From positions 225,649 to 289,648 of the forward strand of contig NZ_CAJYVE010000034.1 of NCBI RefSeq assembly GCF_913777995.1: a stretch of DNA of 64,000 nt, read 5' to 3'. A program made the translations under genes and the position numbers. This document shows, one piece after another, positions 46,651 through 57,100 of the stretch. The first letter of the stretch is position 1; every line of letters begins with the position of its first letter. The notes beneath the pieces are model-generated. The model saw only the letters and a list, made by a program, of their open reading frames with translations, ran no database searches and was not told the DNA's origin. Source of the DNA: an uncultured Pseudomonas sp. (GTDB lineage: Bacteria; Pseudomonadota; Gammaproteobacteria; Pseudomonadales; Pseudomonadaceae).

Positions 46651-47862
46651 ATGAGCGAGAGCGCTTTCTCCGAACGCATCGTGCAAAACCTGATCGACAC
46701 CGATTTCTACAAGCTCACCATGATGCAGGCGGTGCTGCACAACTACCCCAACGTGGATGTCGAGTGGGAGTTCCGCTGTCGCAACGGCGAGGACCTGCGC
46801 CCCTACTTGGGCGAGATTCGCCATCAGATCGAGTGCCTGTGCAACCTGTCGCTGGGCGCCGAGCAACTGGGCTTCCTGGAGCGCATCAGCTTCATGAAGC
46901 CGGACTTCCTGCGCTTTCTGGGCCTGTTCCGTTTCAACACCCGCTATGTGGAAGCCAGCATCGAAGACGACGAACTGCGCATCCGCCTGCACGGCCCCTG
47001 GCTGCATGTGATCCTCTTCGAAGTACCGCTGCTGGCCATCGTCAGCGAGGTGCGCAACCGCCACAGCCACCCGCACACCCTGCTCAGCCAGGCCCGCGAC
47101 CAGCTGTACGCCAAGTTCGACTGGCTGAAGGCCAATGCCTCGGCCGAAGAGCTGAGCGAGTTCAAGGTGGCTGACTTCGGCACCCGGCGGCGTTTTTCCT
47201 ATGCTGTGCAAGAAACCGTGGTCGACGCCCTCAAACAGGACTTCCCCGGCCAGTTCGTCGGCACCAGCAACGTGCACCTGGCGCAACAGAAGAACGTCAA
47301 GCCGCTGGGCACCATGGCCCACGAGTGGATCATGGCCCACCAGCAACTGGGCCCGCGCCTGATCGACAGCCAGATCGCCGCACTGGACTGCTGGGTACGC
47401 GAGTACCGCGGCCTGCTGGGCATCGCCTTGACCGACTGCATCACCACCGACGCCTTCCTCAACGACTTCGACCTGTACTTCGCCAAGCTCTTCGACGGTC
47501 TGCGCCATGACTCCGGCGACCCGGTGATGTGGGCCGAAAAATGCATCGCGCATTACCAGAAGCTGGGTATCGACCCGATGAGCAAGACCCTGGTGTTCTC
47601 CGACGGCCTGACCCTGCCCAAGGCGCTGGGGATCTTCCGTGCCCTGCGCGGGCGCATCAACGTCAGCTTCGGTATCGGCACCAACCTCACCGCCGACATT
47701 CCGGGGGTCAAGCCGATGAACATGGTGCTGAAGATGACCGCCTGTGCCGGCCAGCCGGTGGCCAAGGTGTCCGACGAGCCGGGCAAGGCACAGTGCAAGG
47801 ACCCGAATTTCGTCGCCTACCTGCGGCATGTATTCAAGGTGCCGGACACCCCCGGCGAATGA
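46651..47862 (+). CDS. pncB: Nicotinate phosphoribosyltransferase
   Basis: A 403-residue enzyme converting nicotinate and PRPP to nicotinate mononucleotide in the Preiss-Handler NAD salvage route. Motifs are [64 protein letters not shown], the catalytic-histidine [13 protein letters not shown] and FSFGIGTNL-like [16 protein letters not shown]. The frame extends far upstream; the ATG at 46651 matches the family start [16 protein letters not shown], although an in-frame ATG seven codons earlier is conceivable. nadE follows after 29 bases. Confidence 0.95.
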   Translation: MSESAFSERIVQNLIDTDFYKLTMMQAVLHNYPNVDVEWEFRCRNGEDLRPYLGEIRHQIECLCNLSLGAEQLGFLERISFMKPDFLRFLGLFRFNTRYVEASIEDDELRIRLHGPWLHVILFEVPLLAIVSEVRNRHSHPHTLLSQARDQLYAKFDWLKANASAEELSEFKVADFGTRRRFSYAVQETVVDALKQDFPGQFVGTSNVHLAQQKNVKPLGTMAHEWIMAHQQLGPRLIDSQIAALDCWVREYRGLLGIALTDCITTDAFLNDFDLYFAKLFDGLRHDSGDPVMWAEKCIAHYQKLGIDPMSKTLVFSDGLTLPKALGIFRALRGRINVSFGIGTNLTADIPGVKPMNMVLKMTACAGQPVAKVSDEPGKAQCKDPNFVAYLRHVFKVPDTPGE

Positions 47863-47891
47863 GCCTTTTGACTTTCAACGAGGAGAGCCCC

Positions 47892-48719
47892 ATGCAAGCC
47901 CTGCAACGCCAGATCGCCGAAGCACTCAAGGTCCAACCGCCCTTCGCCGACGAGGCCGCCCTGCAAGCGGAAGTGACCCGCCGGGTCGAGTTCATCAAGC
48001 AATGCCTGCGCAATGCCGGCCTCAAGAGCCTGGTGCTGGGTATCAGTGGCGGCGTCGACTCGCTGACCGCCGGCCTGCTGGCCCAACGCGCGGTGCGCGA
48101 GCTGCGTGACAGCACCGGCGACCAGGCCTATCGCTTCATTGCCGTGCGCCTGCCCTACCAGGTGCAGCACGACGAGCATGAGGCCACGGCAGCGGTGGAC
48201 TTCATCAACCCCGACGAGCGCCACACCGTGAACATCGGCCCCAGCGTCAAGGCCCTGGTCGCCGAGGTCCGTGCCTTCGACGAGCAGCACGCCAGTGCCG
48301 TGGATTTCGTGGTCGGCAATACCAAGGCGCGTACCCGTATGGTCGCGCAATACAGCATCGCCGGTGCCTACCAGGGCCTGGTGATCGGCACCGACCACGC
48401 CGCCGAGGCGGTGATGGGCTTCTTTACCAAATTCGGTGACGGTGCCTGCGACCTGGCGCCGCTCAGTGGCCTGGTGAAGAACCAGGTACGCGCCATTGCA
48501 CGCAGCTTCGGTGCACCGGAGTTCCTGGTGGAGAAAGTGCCGACCGCCGACCTGGAAGACCTGGCCCCCGGCAAACCGGACGAGGCCGCCCACGGGGTGA
48601 CCTACGCCGAGATCGACGCCTTCCTGCATGGCCAGGAAGTACGCGAGGAAGCGTTCCGGATCATCAGCCAGACCTACGCCAAGACCCAGCACAAGCGCGA
48701 GCTGCCTTACGCGCCCTGA
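47892..48719 (+). CDS. nadE: NH3-dependent NAD+ synthetase
   Basis: A 275-residue ATP-pyrophosphatase that amidates deamido-NAD with ammonia. The P-loop [55 protein letters not shown] and [17 protein letters not shown] are all present; no glutaminase domain, so it is the short ammonia-using form. GAGGAGAGCCCC precedes the ATG. It forms an operon with pncB, covering two steps of NAD salvage. Confidence 0.96.
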   Translation: MQALQRQIAEALKVQPPFADEAALQAEVTRRVEFIKQCLRNAGLKSLVLGISGGVDSLTAGLLAQRAVRELRDSTGDQAYRFIAVRLPYQVQHDEHEATAAVDFINPDERHTVNIGPSVKALVAEVRAFDEQHASAVDFVVGNTKARTRMVAQYSIAGAYQGLVIGTDHAAEAVMGFFTKFGDGACDLAPLSGLVKNQVRAIARSFGAPEFLVEKVPTADLEDLAPGKPDEAAHGVTYAEIDAFLHGQEVREEAFRIISQTYAKTQHKRELPYAP

Positions 48720-48739
48720 TCGGCAAGCGCGGCGAAAAA

Positions 48740-48774
48740 GGCTTCAGTCGAGAAGCGCTTCCCCGGCTGAAGCC
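48740..48774. repeat. REP-type inverted repeat
   Basis: GGCTTCAG (48740-48747) and CTGAAGCC (48767-48774) enclose a short spacer, the same family as 30907-30942. It separates the convergent nadE and ornithine-cyclodeaminase-family genes. Confidence 0.6.
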
Positions 48775-48793
48775 CGTCCGCCGGGCAAATGCC

Positions 48794-49744
48794 TCAACCG
48801 CTAGCGGTTTTACTGGCGATTATCCGTCGCTGCAGAAACTGCGCGGTGAACAGGTCCAGGTGCGCCCCTCCGGCATTCTTGAACACGGTGATGGCATTGG
48901 GATCGACAGCGGGCGGATGCCGGCAAAGATCGTAAAGATCGGCCAGGACGTCTGCCTGGGAAATGACCCCTCGTTGCAGGGGTATGCACAGCTCGCCACT
49001 GGCCAAGGCGGTGTCACGAAAGTCGACATAGATCTGGCTGCGGCTCATCAACTCGTCGTCCGCCTCACGCATATGAGGCCGCCAGGCGCCCACCAGGCTG
49101 ACATGAGTACCAGGCTTGAGCAGTGCCCCCCGTAGCAAGGGTTCTTCAGACATCGTGGCGCTGCAAATAACGTCGGCCTGTGCAACGGCGCTGTCCAGAT
49201 CGTCGGTGCTGAGGCATTCGATGCCGGAGGCTTGCAGCCGTGCAGCCAATTGCTCGGCTCGCGGCAAAGACCGGTTCCACACGAGGATTCTGCTGAGGCT
49301 TGGTCGTATCGAGGTGAAGGCACCAATCAAAGGCAAGGCCATGTCCCCAGCCCCGACCATCAGCAGGGTGCTGACATCGTGACGTGCCAGCAGCTGTAAT
49401 CCCAGCGCCGAATCAGCGGCGGTTTTCAGCGCTGTCAGGGTGGCACCCTCCGCGACGAACAGCGGGGTGCCGCGCAGGCCATCGAACGCGACGTAAACGC
49501 CTTGAACGGAGGGTTTGGGGTCAGGCTGATAGTGGTTATCGGGAAAGATGGTGGCCAGTTTGACGCCTAGCATTTCCTGTTGCGCCCAGGCAGGCCTGAG
49601 CATGAAGCGATCGGCACTGCCGGGATGCTCGAGGCAAATGTCAGCGTTGACCGGGATCGGCCTTTGGTGCGCGAGCAGTAACTCGGAACACAGGCTGGGG
49701 TAATCGATCAGCGACTCCAGGGTTTTGGCATCGATCAGATCCAT
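48794..49744 (-). CDS. Ornithine cyclodeaminase / mu-crystallin family protein
   Basis: A 316-residue NAD(P)-binding protein of the OCD/mu-crystallin family. FMLRPAWAQQEMLGVKLATI, FVAEGATLTALKTAADSALG (substrate-lysine region) and the dinucleotide loop LLMVGAGDMALPLIGAF are clear, then VSLVGAWRPHMREADDELM. Family members are ornithine cyclodeaminases, delta1-pyrroline-2-carboxylate reductases or amino acid dehydrogenases used in siderophore or amino acid pathways; the sequence does not settle which. It stands alone between nadE and azurin. Codon use is a little less GC-biased than in nadE. Confidence 0.85.
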   Translation of the reverse strand: MDLIDAKTLESLIDYPSLCSELLLAHQRPIPVNADICLEHPGSADRFMLRPAWAQQEMLGVKLATIFPDNHYQPDPKPSVQGVYVAFDGLRGTPLFVAEGATLTALKTAADSALGLQLLARHDVSTLLMVGAGDMALPLIGAFTSIRPSLSRILVWNRSLPRAEQLAARLQASGIECLSTDDLDSAVAQADVICSATMSEEPLLRGALLKPGTHVSLVGAWRPHMREADDELMSRSQIYVDFRDTALASGELCIPLQRGVISQADVLADLYDLCRHPPAVDPNAITVFKNAGGAHLDLFTAQFLQRRIIASKTASG

Positions 49745-49847
49745 ACGCTACCTGCAGGGTAAGCGCCGCGAAAGGCGGCCCGGCTGAGGTCGCTCCCTAT
49801 GAGCCGGGTCCGCCTCAAGCCGGGCGTTCACGCCCGTGGCGCAAGTG

Positions 49848-50294
49848 TCATTTGAAGACGATGTCGCCTTGCATCATCGCCACGTGGCCCGGGAACGAGC
49901 AGAAGAACTTGTACTTCTCGTTCGGATCGAGCTTGCTCGGGTCGAAGCTGACCGAGGTGCTTTCACCGCCGCCGATCAGCTTGGTGTGGGCGATGACCCG
50001 GTCGTCGCCGTCCTTGAGGTGATCCTTGTCGATGCCCGCCCCCATGCCATCGGTGGCGACGCCCTGCATGTCGGCGGCCTTGGTCAGCACCCAGTTATGC
50101 CCCATGACGTTCTTGGGCAGCGTACCGACGTGCTTGAGTTCCACGGTGAAGGTCTTGCAGCTCTTGTCGATCTCCACGGTCTTGGTGGTGAACTGCATCA
50201 TGTCGTTGGACTCGACGGTGGCCTTGCACTCGGCCGCCAGCAACTGGCCGCTGGCCAGGGTCAGCAGGGAAACCGCCAACAGTTTGCGAATCAT
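49848..50294 (-). CDS. azu: Azurin
   Basis: A 148-residue periplasmic blue copper protein, electron carrier in denitrification and redox stress. The signal peptide ([17 protein letters not shown], cleaved before AECK) precedes the cupredoxin domain; copper ligands are the His of [12 protein letters not shown] and the Cys, His and Met in [14 protein letters not shown]. The disulfide pair (Cys in AECKATVE and DKSCKTF) is present. The ATG at 50294 gives the standard length. An ANR-type box lies about 100 bases upstream. Confidence 0.96.
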   Translation of the reverse strand: MIRKLLAVSLLTLASGQLLAAECKATVESNDMMQFTTKTVEIDKSCKTFTVELKHVGTLPKNVMGHNWVLTKAADMQGVATDGMGAGIDKDHLKDGDDRVIAHTKLIGGGESTSVSFDPSKLDPNEKYKFFCSFPGHVAMMQGDIVFK

Positions 50295-50393
50295 GTGAAT
50301 CTCCTGGGAAAGGTGTTCGGTGTCGCACCGGCCGCCACGGCCGTTTTTTGCGCGGGCTGCGAGGAAGACTGCCTGAACGCTGTCACGGTTCCA

Positions 50394-50407
50394 ATGACCT
50401 GCGTCAA
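50394..50407 (-). promoter_or_regulatory. ANR/FNR-type box upstream of azurin
   Basis: Read leftward, TTGACGCAGGTCAT matches the ANR pattern TTGAC-N4-GTCAA at nine of ten positions. Its centre is about 106 bases before the azu ATG, which puts a class II start near 50359. ANR control of azurin is known in P. aeruginosa. A clear -10 is not visible. Confidence 0.5.
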
Positions 50408-50525
50408 CGTGACTCCGGCCGGGCGGAACCGGCAACAGACGCTATCGAGGCGATACAGGCAATCAAAAGGCCAGTTGGCGATCAAGCGGCTAGGCTTCAA
50501 GCAACCGAGCCCAGGAGCCACCTTC

Positions 50526-50624
50526 ATGTCGATCACCGGCCTGTTCCACAGTCTGTTCGCCGCCTACGCCTGCGCTGCCAGCGCCCACTGCCCCAGCGAC
50601 GCGTTCGAACGCACGCCCCGCTGA
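50526..50624 (+). CDS. Possible 32-residue peptide upstream of azurin
   Basis: An ATG with a strong AGGAG eight bases upstream opens a 32-codon frame: MSITGLFHSLFAAYACAASA then a short polar end. The N-terminal half is hydrophobic with two cysteines in the whole peptide. It points away from azurin and ends at the neighbouring transglutaminase gene. No homology recognised; the good ribosome site is the main support. Confidence 0.4.
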   Translation: MSITGLFHSLFAAYACAASAHCPSDAFERTPR

Positions 50625-51518
50625 TCAGCCTTCGACGGGCATCACCGTGACCCGCACTTCCGGGTCGTGATTGCCGCCGCCGAGGATCACCCCGCGCAGC
50701 GGCGACACGTCGGAGAAGTCGCGGCCCCAGGCCAGGGTGATGTGCTCCAGCGCCGGCTGAATGTTGTTGGTCGGGTCGAAGTCCACCCAGCCCAGCACCG
50801 GGCAATACACCGAGACCCAGGCATGCGACGCATCGGCGCCGATCAGCCTCGGCTGGCCGGGTGGCGGCCGGGTCAGCAGGTAGCCGCTCACGTAACGAGC
50901 GGCCAGGCCATGGGAGCGCAGGCAGGCCAGCATCAGGTGAGCGAAGTCCTGGCACACCCCGCGCCGACGCTCCAGCACCTCCACCAGCGGCGTCGCCACC
51001 TGGGTGGCCTCGGCGTCGAAAGTGAATTCCTTGAAGATCTTTTCCATCAGCGCCTGGGCCCCGAGCAGCAGCGGGCGGCCTGGCGGAAAACAGCTGGCCG
51101 AGAACTCGGCGAACACGCCCTTCAAGTGCACATAGGGCGACTGGAAACGATAACGACAGGCATCCAGCGTCTGGGCATCCATAGGGCGAGCGCTGTAGCT
51201 CAGGGCATCGCAGGCTTTCTCCCAGGGCGCGGAGCGGCGGAAGTCCAGGGCCGGTCGCTGCAGCACCTCGACCTGCAGGCGGGCATTGACCTGCAGCTCG
51301 TCGTGGGGGCGTTCGAAGGCCAGCCGCGTCAGCGGATTGCCGAATACGTCCAGCTCGTCGCGTCGTGCAGTGGGCTGCGGATGAATCTGCAGCCGTTGCT
51401 CGCTGCAGCGTTGCCACGGGTTGTCCCGCGGCCACAGATGCGCCAGCTGCTGGGCCAGCGACACCGGGCTGTCGTAGCGGTAATGGGTATCGTGCAGAAC
51501 CTGGTAACGAGCACTCAT
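50625..51518 (-). CDS. Transglutaminase-like protein (small, third gene of cluster)
   Basis: A 297-residue protein with the bacterial transglutaminase N-terminal region (YQVLHDTHYRYDSPVSLAQQ, LQIHPQPTARRDELDVFGNP) and a transglutaminase/papain-like core: Cys189 in RRGVCQDFAHLML, His232 in DASHAWVSVYC and Asp in VDFDPTNN. No signal peptide, so probably cytosolic peptidase or amide-transfer activity. In many proteobacteria this gene accompanies a circularly permuted ATP-grasp/alpha-E protein and a DUF2126 protein; these systems are predicted to make or process a peptide whose nature is unknown. Coupled to the upstream gene by a TGATG overlap. Confidence 0.88.
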   Translation of the reverse strand: MSARYQVLHDTHYRYDSPVSLAQQLAHLWPRDNPWQRCSEQRLQIHPQPTARRDELDVFGNPLTRLAFERPHDELQVNARLQVEVLQRPALDFRRSAPWEKACDALSYSARPMDAQTLDACRYRFQSPYVHLKGVFAEFSASCFPPGRPLLLGAQALMEKIFKEFTFDAEATQVATPLVEVLERRRGVCQDFAHLMLACLRSHGLAARYVSGYLLTRPPPGQPRLIGADASHAWVSVYCPVLGWVDFDPTNNIQPALEHITLAWGRDFSDVSPLRGVILGGGNHDPEVRVTVMPVEG

Positions 51519-54022
51519 CAGACGGACACCGTGCGCTGGCTGACATCATCGACATGGGCGAAGTGGCGCAGGGCCAAGCGGTCGGAAGCCTGGCCGCTGG
51601 CGTCACCAATGCTTTCCAGCAGGCCGGCCAGGCCATCCAACGCGGCCTGCACGCCACTGTCGCCGAACAGTGGGTTGTCCAGATTGCCCAGGTCGACGGC
51701 GGCCAATCGCCGCGCCAGCCGGGCCAGGCTGTCGTCGCGGGGCGACTCGAAGCTTTCGTTCAGGCGATGCAGCGAGCGCGACACCTGGCGCAACTGGAAC
51801 AGCACGGCATGCGGGTTCTGCTCGTCGAGCAACAGCAGGTCGAGCACCGGAATCAACTGCGGCACGGCCATGTAGCGCGAACGGTAGGTGATGCTGCTGT
51901 TGGCCAGTTCCAGCAGCCAGTCCAGCGCCGCCTGATCCTTGACCGCCGCACCGCGCAGAAAGCCCGCCAGGGTGCTGCTGAGAAAACGCAGCCGCTCGAT
52001 GCGTCGGCCGATCATCAGGAAGCTCCAGCCCTCATCGCGGGTCATGTCGTCGAGGGCGAAGCCCGACAACGCGGCCAGCGACATCACCAGACGGTTGAGA
52101 AAATCCAGCAGCTCGCCCAGGTCAGGCTCGCCGGCCTCCAGGCTCTGCGCCTCGCGCTGCAACTCCACCAGCGCCTGCCAGTTCTCCCGGGAAAGCTTGC
52201 CGCGCACCTGCGAAGCCGCCCAGTGCAGGCGCTGCAGAATGGCGCGCAGGCTGAAGATCCACTCTTCACCCAGCAGGGCGGTGACCAGCCGTTGCGGCAA
52301 GGTATCGCCTTGCTCGCCCTCTTCGGCATCCGGCAGCAGGCCCACCCGCTCGGCCAGGTCGACGGCGGCCTGCAAGGCCAGCGGATCGTCACCGTCCACA
52401 TAGCGCGCCAGCATGATACGCAGCAGCCGCGCGCTGCCATCGCAGCGCTCGCTGTAGCGACCGAACCAGTAGAGGTTTTCCACCACCCGCGACGGCAGGT
52501 AGGGGTCACGGCGAATCAGGTCATGCACACCAATGTTGCGACGCCCCTTCCACGGCTCGATGAGCGGGGCTCGCTCACCCAGTACCCAGGTGTCCTTGCT
52601 GGCCCCGCCGCGCTGCATCGACACCACGTCGGCATTGGCCTGCGCGGCAACTCGCGCCAGGCCGCCGGGCAGCACCCGGTAGCCATCGGCGCTGGCCACG
52701 GCGTACACGCGCATGCCCACGGCCCGCGCCAGCAGCCCCTGACCGTCGGCCTGCAGCACCGGGGCCTGGGAAAGCTGCGCCAGCTCCTGGGCGACATAGG
52801 CATAGGGGCGTGCGCGAACGCGCCGGGCCAGGGCCTGGCTGCGCGCCTCATCGAGGTCACGGCCAAACGCCGGGATGAAGCGCTGCGAAGGAAACGCCGG
52901 CTTGAACAACAGGTCGGGCAGCTTTTCCAGCGCCTGCTCCATGACCGGCGGCTCGCCGCACCACCAGGTGGCGATGGACGGCAGGATCAGCTCCTCGCCG
53001 AACAGGTGTTCGCTGATCTTCGGCAGAAAGCCCAGCAGCCCCGGCGACTCCAGCACGCCGCTGCCCAGGGCATTGGCCACCAGCACCTGGCCCTGGCGCA
53101 CCGCCTCCAGCAGGCCGGGAACGCCCAGCGCCGAGTCGGTACGCAGCTCCAGCGGGTCGCAGAAGTCGTCGTCGAGACGCCGCATGATGGCATGCACGCG
53201 GCGCAGGCCATTGAGGGTCTTGAGATAGACCCTGGCGTCACGCACCGTCAGGTCGCCGCCTTCTACCAGCGGGTAACCCAGGTGGCGGGCCAGGTAGAGG
53301 TGTTCGAAGTAGCTTTCGTTGAAACGCCCTGGCGTCAGCACCACCACCAGCGGCGCCTCGTCGTCGGCGGGCGCCTGGCGCGCCAGGGTCTGCTGCAGGG
53401 TTTCGAAGAAGCCGGACAAGTGACGGACCTTGAGGTCGCGGTAGATGTCCGGCAGGGCGCGGGCGATGATCTGCCGGTTCTCCAGGGCATAGCCGGCCCC
53501 GGTGGGCGCCTGGGTACGGTCGGCGGTGACCCACCAGCGGCCATCGGCGGTGCGCGCCAGGTCGACGGCGTACATGTGCAGGAAGGTGCCCTCGGGCGGC
53601 TTCACGCCCTGGCAAGGCCACAGGAAGTTGTTGTGCCCGAACACCAGCTCGGCGGGCAGCAGGCCGTCGGCGATCAGCCGCTGCGGGCCGTAGAGGTCGG
53701 CCAGTACGGCATTGAGCAGGCGCGCCCGCTGGGCGATACCGGCTTCGATGCGTTGCCACTCATCGGCGGCGATGACATGCGGCAGCAGGTCAAGCTCCCA
53801 GGGCCGGTCGGCGCCCTTGGGGTCGGCATAGACGTTGTAGGTCACGCCGTTTTCCTGGATCTGCCGGGCCAGCAGGGCCTGGCGCTGCACCAGATGCGCC
53901 GGGCTGCTGCGCTGCAGATACTCGTGCAGGCGCCGCCAGTGGCTGCGCAACCTGCCCCGCTCATCGAGCATCTCGTGGTAGGTCCCCGAAGAAAACGGGT
54001 AACGGTCAAGCAGATCAGGCAT
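51518..54022 (-). CDS. Circularly permuted ATP-grasp / alpha-E fusion protein
   Basis: An 834-residue fusion of two families usually coded separately. Residues about 1-480 are the circularly permuted ATP-grasp peptide-ligase type (VTYNVYADPKGADRPWELDL, FGHNNFLWPCQGVKPPEGTF, VLTPGRFNESYFEHLYLARH, VANALGSGVLESPGLLGFLP, YVAQELAQLSQAPV); residues about 515-825 are an all-helical alpha-E domain (SRVVENLYWFGRYSERCDGS, YMAVPQLIPVLDLLLLDEQN). The predicted chemistry is ATP-dependent amide bond formation; the product is unknown. It lies 111 bases after the large transglutaminase gene and overlaps the small one by one base. Confidence 0.9.
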   Translation of the reverse strand: MPDLLDRYPFSSGTYHEMLDERGRLRSHWRRLHEYLQRSSPAHLVQRQALLARQIQENGVTYNVYADPKGADRPWELDLLPHVIAADEWQRIEAGIAQRARLLNAVLADLYGPQRLIADGLLPAELVFGHNNFLWPCQGVKPPEGTFLHMYAVDLARTADGRWWVTADRTQAPTGAGYALENRQIIARALPDIYRDLKVRHLSGFFETLQQTLARQAPADDEAPLVVVLTPGRFNESYFEHLYLARHLGYPLVEGGDLTVRDARVYLKTLNGLRRVHAIMRRLDDDFCDPLELRTDSALGVPGLLEAVRQGQVLVANALGSGVLESPGLLGFLPKISEHLFGEELILPSIATWWCGEPPVMEQALEKLPDLLFKPAFPSQRFIPAFGRDLDEARSQALARRVRARPYAYVAQELAQLSQAPVLQADGQGLLARAVGMRVYAVASADGYRVLPGGLARVAAQANADVVSMQRGGASKDTWVLGERAPLIEPWKGRRNIGVHDLIRRDPYLPSRVVENLYWFGRYSERCDGSARLLRIMLARYVDGDDPLALQAAVDLAERVGLLPDAEEGEQGDTLPQRLVTALLGEEWIFSLRAILQRLHWAASQVRGKLSRENWQALVELQREAQSLEAGEPDLGELLDFLNRLVMSLAALSGFALDDMTRDEGWSFLMIGRRIERLRFLSSTLAGFLRGAAVKDQAALDWLLELANSSITYRSRYMAVPQLIPVLDLLLLDEQNPHAVLFQLRQVSRSLHRLNESFESPRDDSLARLARRLAAVDLGNLDNPLFGDSGVQAALDGLAGLLESIGDASGQASDRLALRHFAHVDDVSQRTVSV

Positions 54023-54133
54023 GCAAGGCTCGGCAGACGGCTAGGTGGACTGGAGGTTAACGCACACTTATGTCACTTGCGGGACCACCGGCCTGACGGC
54101 AGCCTGCCGGAGCAGGCAGGCCACCGTAGCGAC

Positions 54134-57100
54134 TCAGCCGCGACGTATGGGCCGATGACGACGCATATCCAGCGTCATCGGCAGTTCGTCGCTGATATTG
54201 AGCGGCGTCACCTCGACCTGGCCCGGCGTATGCCCGACGCGGAAGAATCGCGCCAGGCGCCGGCTCTCGGCCTCGTTGCCGTTGACCGGCAGCGTTTCGT
54301 AGTTGCGCCCGCCAGGATGGGCGACATGATACTCGCAACCACCCAGTGAACGCTGCATCCAGGTATCGACCAGATCGAAGACCAGCGGCGCATGCACACC
54401 GACGGTCGGTTGCAGGCAGTTGGCCGGTTGCCAGGCACGGTAGCGCACGCCAGCGACGAACTCGCCGGCCCGCCCGGTCGGCTGCAAGGGCACCGGCAAG
54501 CCGTTGCAGGTGAGCACGTAGCGCTGCGGCGGCAGACCGTTCAGGCGCACCTGCAGGCGTTCCAGCGACGAGTCCACGTAGCGCACCGTACCCCCGGCAG
54601 TGCCCTCCTCGCCCAGCACATGCCAGGGCTCCAGGGCCTGGCGCAGCTCCAGCTCGATACCCTTGACCGCGTAGTCGCCCACCTTCGGGAAGCGGAACTC
54701 CAGGTGCGCGGCGAACCACTCGGCGCGCAAGGGGTAACCGGCGGCGTTCAGTTCGGCGATGACGTCGGCGAAGTCCTGCTCGATGAAGTACGGCAGCATG
54801 AAGCGGTCATGCAGCTCGGTGCCCCAGCGCGCCAGGCGCGGCGGCGCGTAGGGTTCACGCCAGAACCGCGCGACCAGGGCGCGCAGCAGCAGTTGCTGGA
54901 CCAGGCTCATGCGCGCATGCGGCGGCATCTCGAAGGCGCGCAGTTCCAGCAGGCCGAGGCGGCCACTGGCGCTGTCCGGCGAGTAGAGCTTGTCGATGCA
55001 GAATTCGGCGCGGTGGGTATTGCCAGTCACGTCGATCAACAGGTTGCGCAACAGGCGGTCGACCAGCCAGGGCGCCACGGCCTCGCCCGGCTCGGGGAAC
55101 TGCGCGAAGGCGACTTCCAGTTCGTACAGCGAGTCGTTGCGCGCTTCGTCGATGCGCGGCGCCTGGGAAGTCGGGCCGATGAACAGGCCAGAGAACAGGT
55201 ACGACAGCGATGGGTGGTTGTGCCAGTAGCTGATCAGGCTGCGCAGCAGGTCGGGACGCCGCAGGAACGGCGAGTCGCCAGGCGTGGCGCCGCCCAGCAC
55301 GAAATGGTTGCCGCCGCCGGTGCCGGTGTGGCGGCCGTCGATCATGAATTTCTCGGTGCTCAGGCGGGTCAGGCGCGCCTGTTCGTAGAGGAACTCGGTG
55401 CGTTCGACCAGCTCGTCCCAGCTCGCCGAAGGCTGGACGTTGACCTCGATCACGCCCGGGTCGGGGGTGATGCGGAAGTTGGCCAGGCGCGGATCGGCTG
55501 GCGGCTCGTAGCCCTCCAGCAGTACCGGACAGTTCAGCTCGGCGGCGGTGTCTTCGAGCACCGCAACCAGTTCCAGGTAGTCTTCCAGGCGCTGCAGCGG
55601 CGGCATGAACAGGTACAGCCGTCCTTCCCTGGCCTGGGCACACAAGGCAGTCCGCACGACCCAGCCGGCCGACTCGCCGCGTTGCGGCGCCGCACGCTCG
55701 GTGCTGGCGGCCGCGACCGGTGTGGCTCGGGCAGGCAGCGGCGACAGAGGCTGGCTGGGGTCTTGGGGGTGAACGTAAGGGTAATCCTCGGGCGCTGCCC
55801 AGGCCTGGGCATTGAGCGGCAGACGGTAGCCCACGGGCGAGTCGCCGGGCACCAGCCGACAGTGCTCGCCGCGCAGGTGCCACGGGCCAGTCTGCCAGGC
55901 GTCTCCGGCAGCCGTGCGCGCCAGCGGCAGGACCTGGCCGATCACCGCGCCCAGCCCCTGCTCGAAGACCTTGCGCAGCCGCGCACGCTCCAGTTCGTCA
56001 TCCAGGCGCGAATCGGTGGCGCGGAGGTTCACCGGCAGTTGCCCTTCGCGCCACAAGTAATACTGATTGTCCTCATAGGCCGGGAACACGCGACTGGCCG
56101 CCAGCCCCAGGCGCTCGGCGACGCTGGCCAGGAACACCCCGGCCAGTTCGCTGTTGGCGCCGTAGTCGCGCCCCTCATCGGCGATCAATGCCGGGTTGCG
56201 CCACACCGGCTGGCCGTCGCGGCGCCAGAAGCAGTTCAGCGACCAGCGCGGCAACTGTTCGCCGGGGTACCACTTGCCCTGGCCGAAGTGCACCAAGGCA
56301 TTCGGCGCGTAATGGGCACGCAGGCGGTGGAACAGCTCGGCAGACAGCCGCCGCTTGCTCGGCCCCAGCGCGGCAGTGTTCCACTCGGCGCCGTCGCGGT
56401 CGTCGGTGGACACGAAGGTTGGCTCGCCGCCCATGGTCAGGCGTACATCATCACGCTGCAGGTCCTGGTCGATCTGCCGACCGAGGGCGAGAATCTCGCT
56501 CCATTGGGCGTCGGAATACGGCTTGGTAACCCGTGGCGCCTCCCAGATGCGCTCGACCGACATGCTGTGGCTGAATTCGCTCTCGCACGGCTCGATCAGG
56601 CCGCTGACCGGCGCGGCAGAAGACGGCTCGGGGCTGCATGCCAGGGGGATGTGCCCCTCACCGGCCAACAACCCGGAGGTGGCGTCCAGCCCGACCCAGC
56701 CGGCGCCCGGCAGGTACACCTCGCACCAGGCGTGCAGGTCGGTGAAGTCCACGTCGGTGCCGGACGGGCCGTCCAGGGCCTGCTGGTCGGCCTTGAGCTG
56801 AATCAGATAGCCCGACACGAAGCGCGCCGCCAGGCCCAGATGCCGCAGCAACTGCACCAGCAGCCAGGCCGAATCGCGGCACGAGCCCGAGGCCTTTTCC
56901 AGGGTCTGTTCCGGCGTCTGTACGCCTGGCTCCATGCGGATCAGGTAACCGATGTCACGATTGACGCGCTGGTTGAGCGCCACCAGGAAGTCGATACTGG
57001 AGGTCGGGGTGCGTTCGATGCTGTCCAGATAGGCCGCGAACCTTGGCGTCAGCGGCAGGGTCTCGAGGAACGCGCCCAGCTCGCGCTGCTCGTCGTCGGT

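Noticed and set aside
51365-54349. A 994-codon open frame antisense to the ATP-grasp/alpha-E gene
   Set aside because: Shadow frame with Gln/Arg/His-rich translation and no domain; the opposite strand has clear family motifs.
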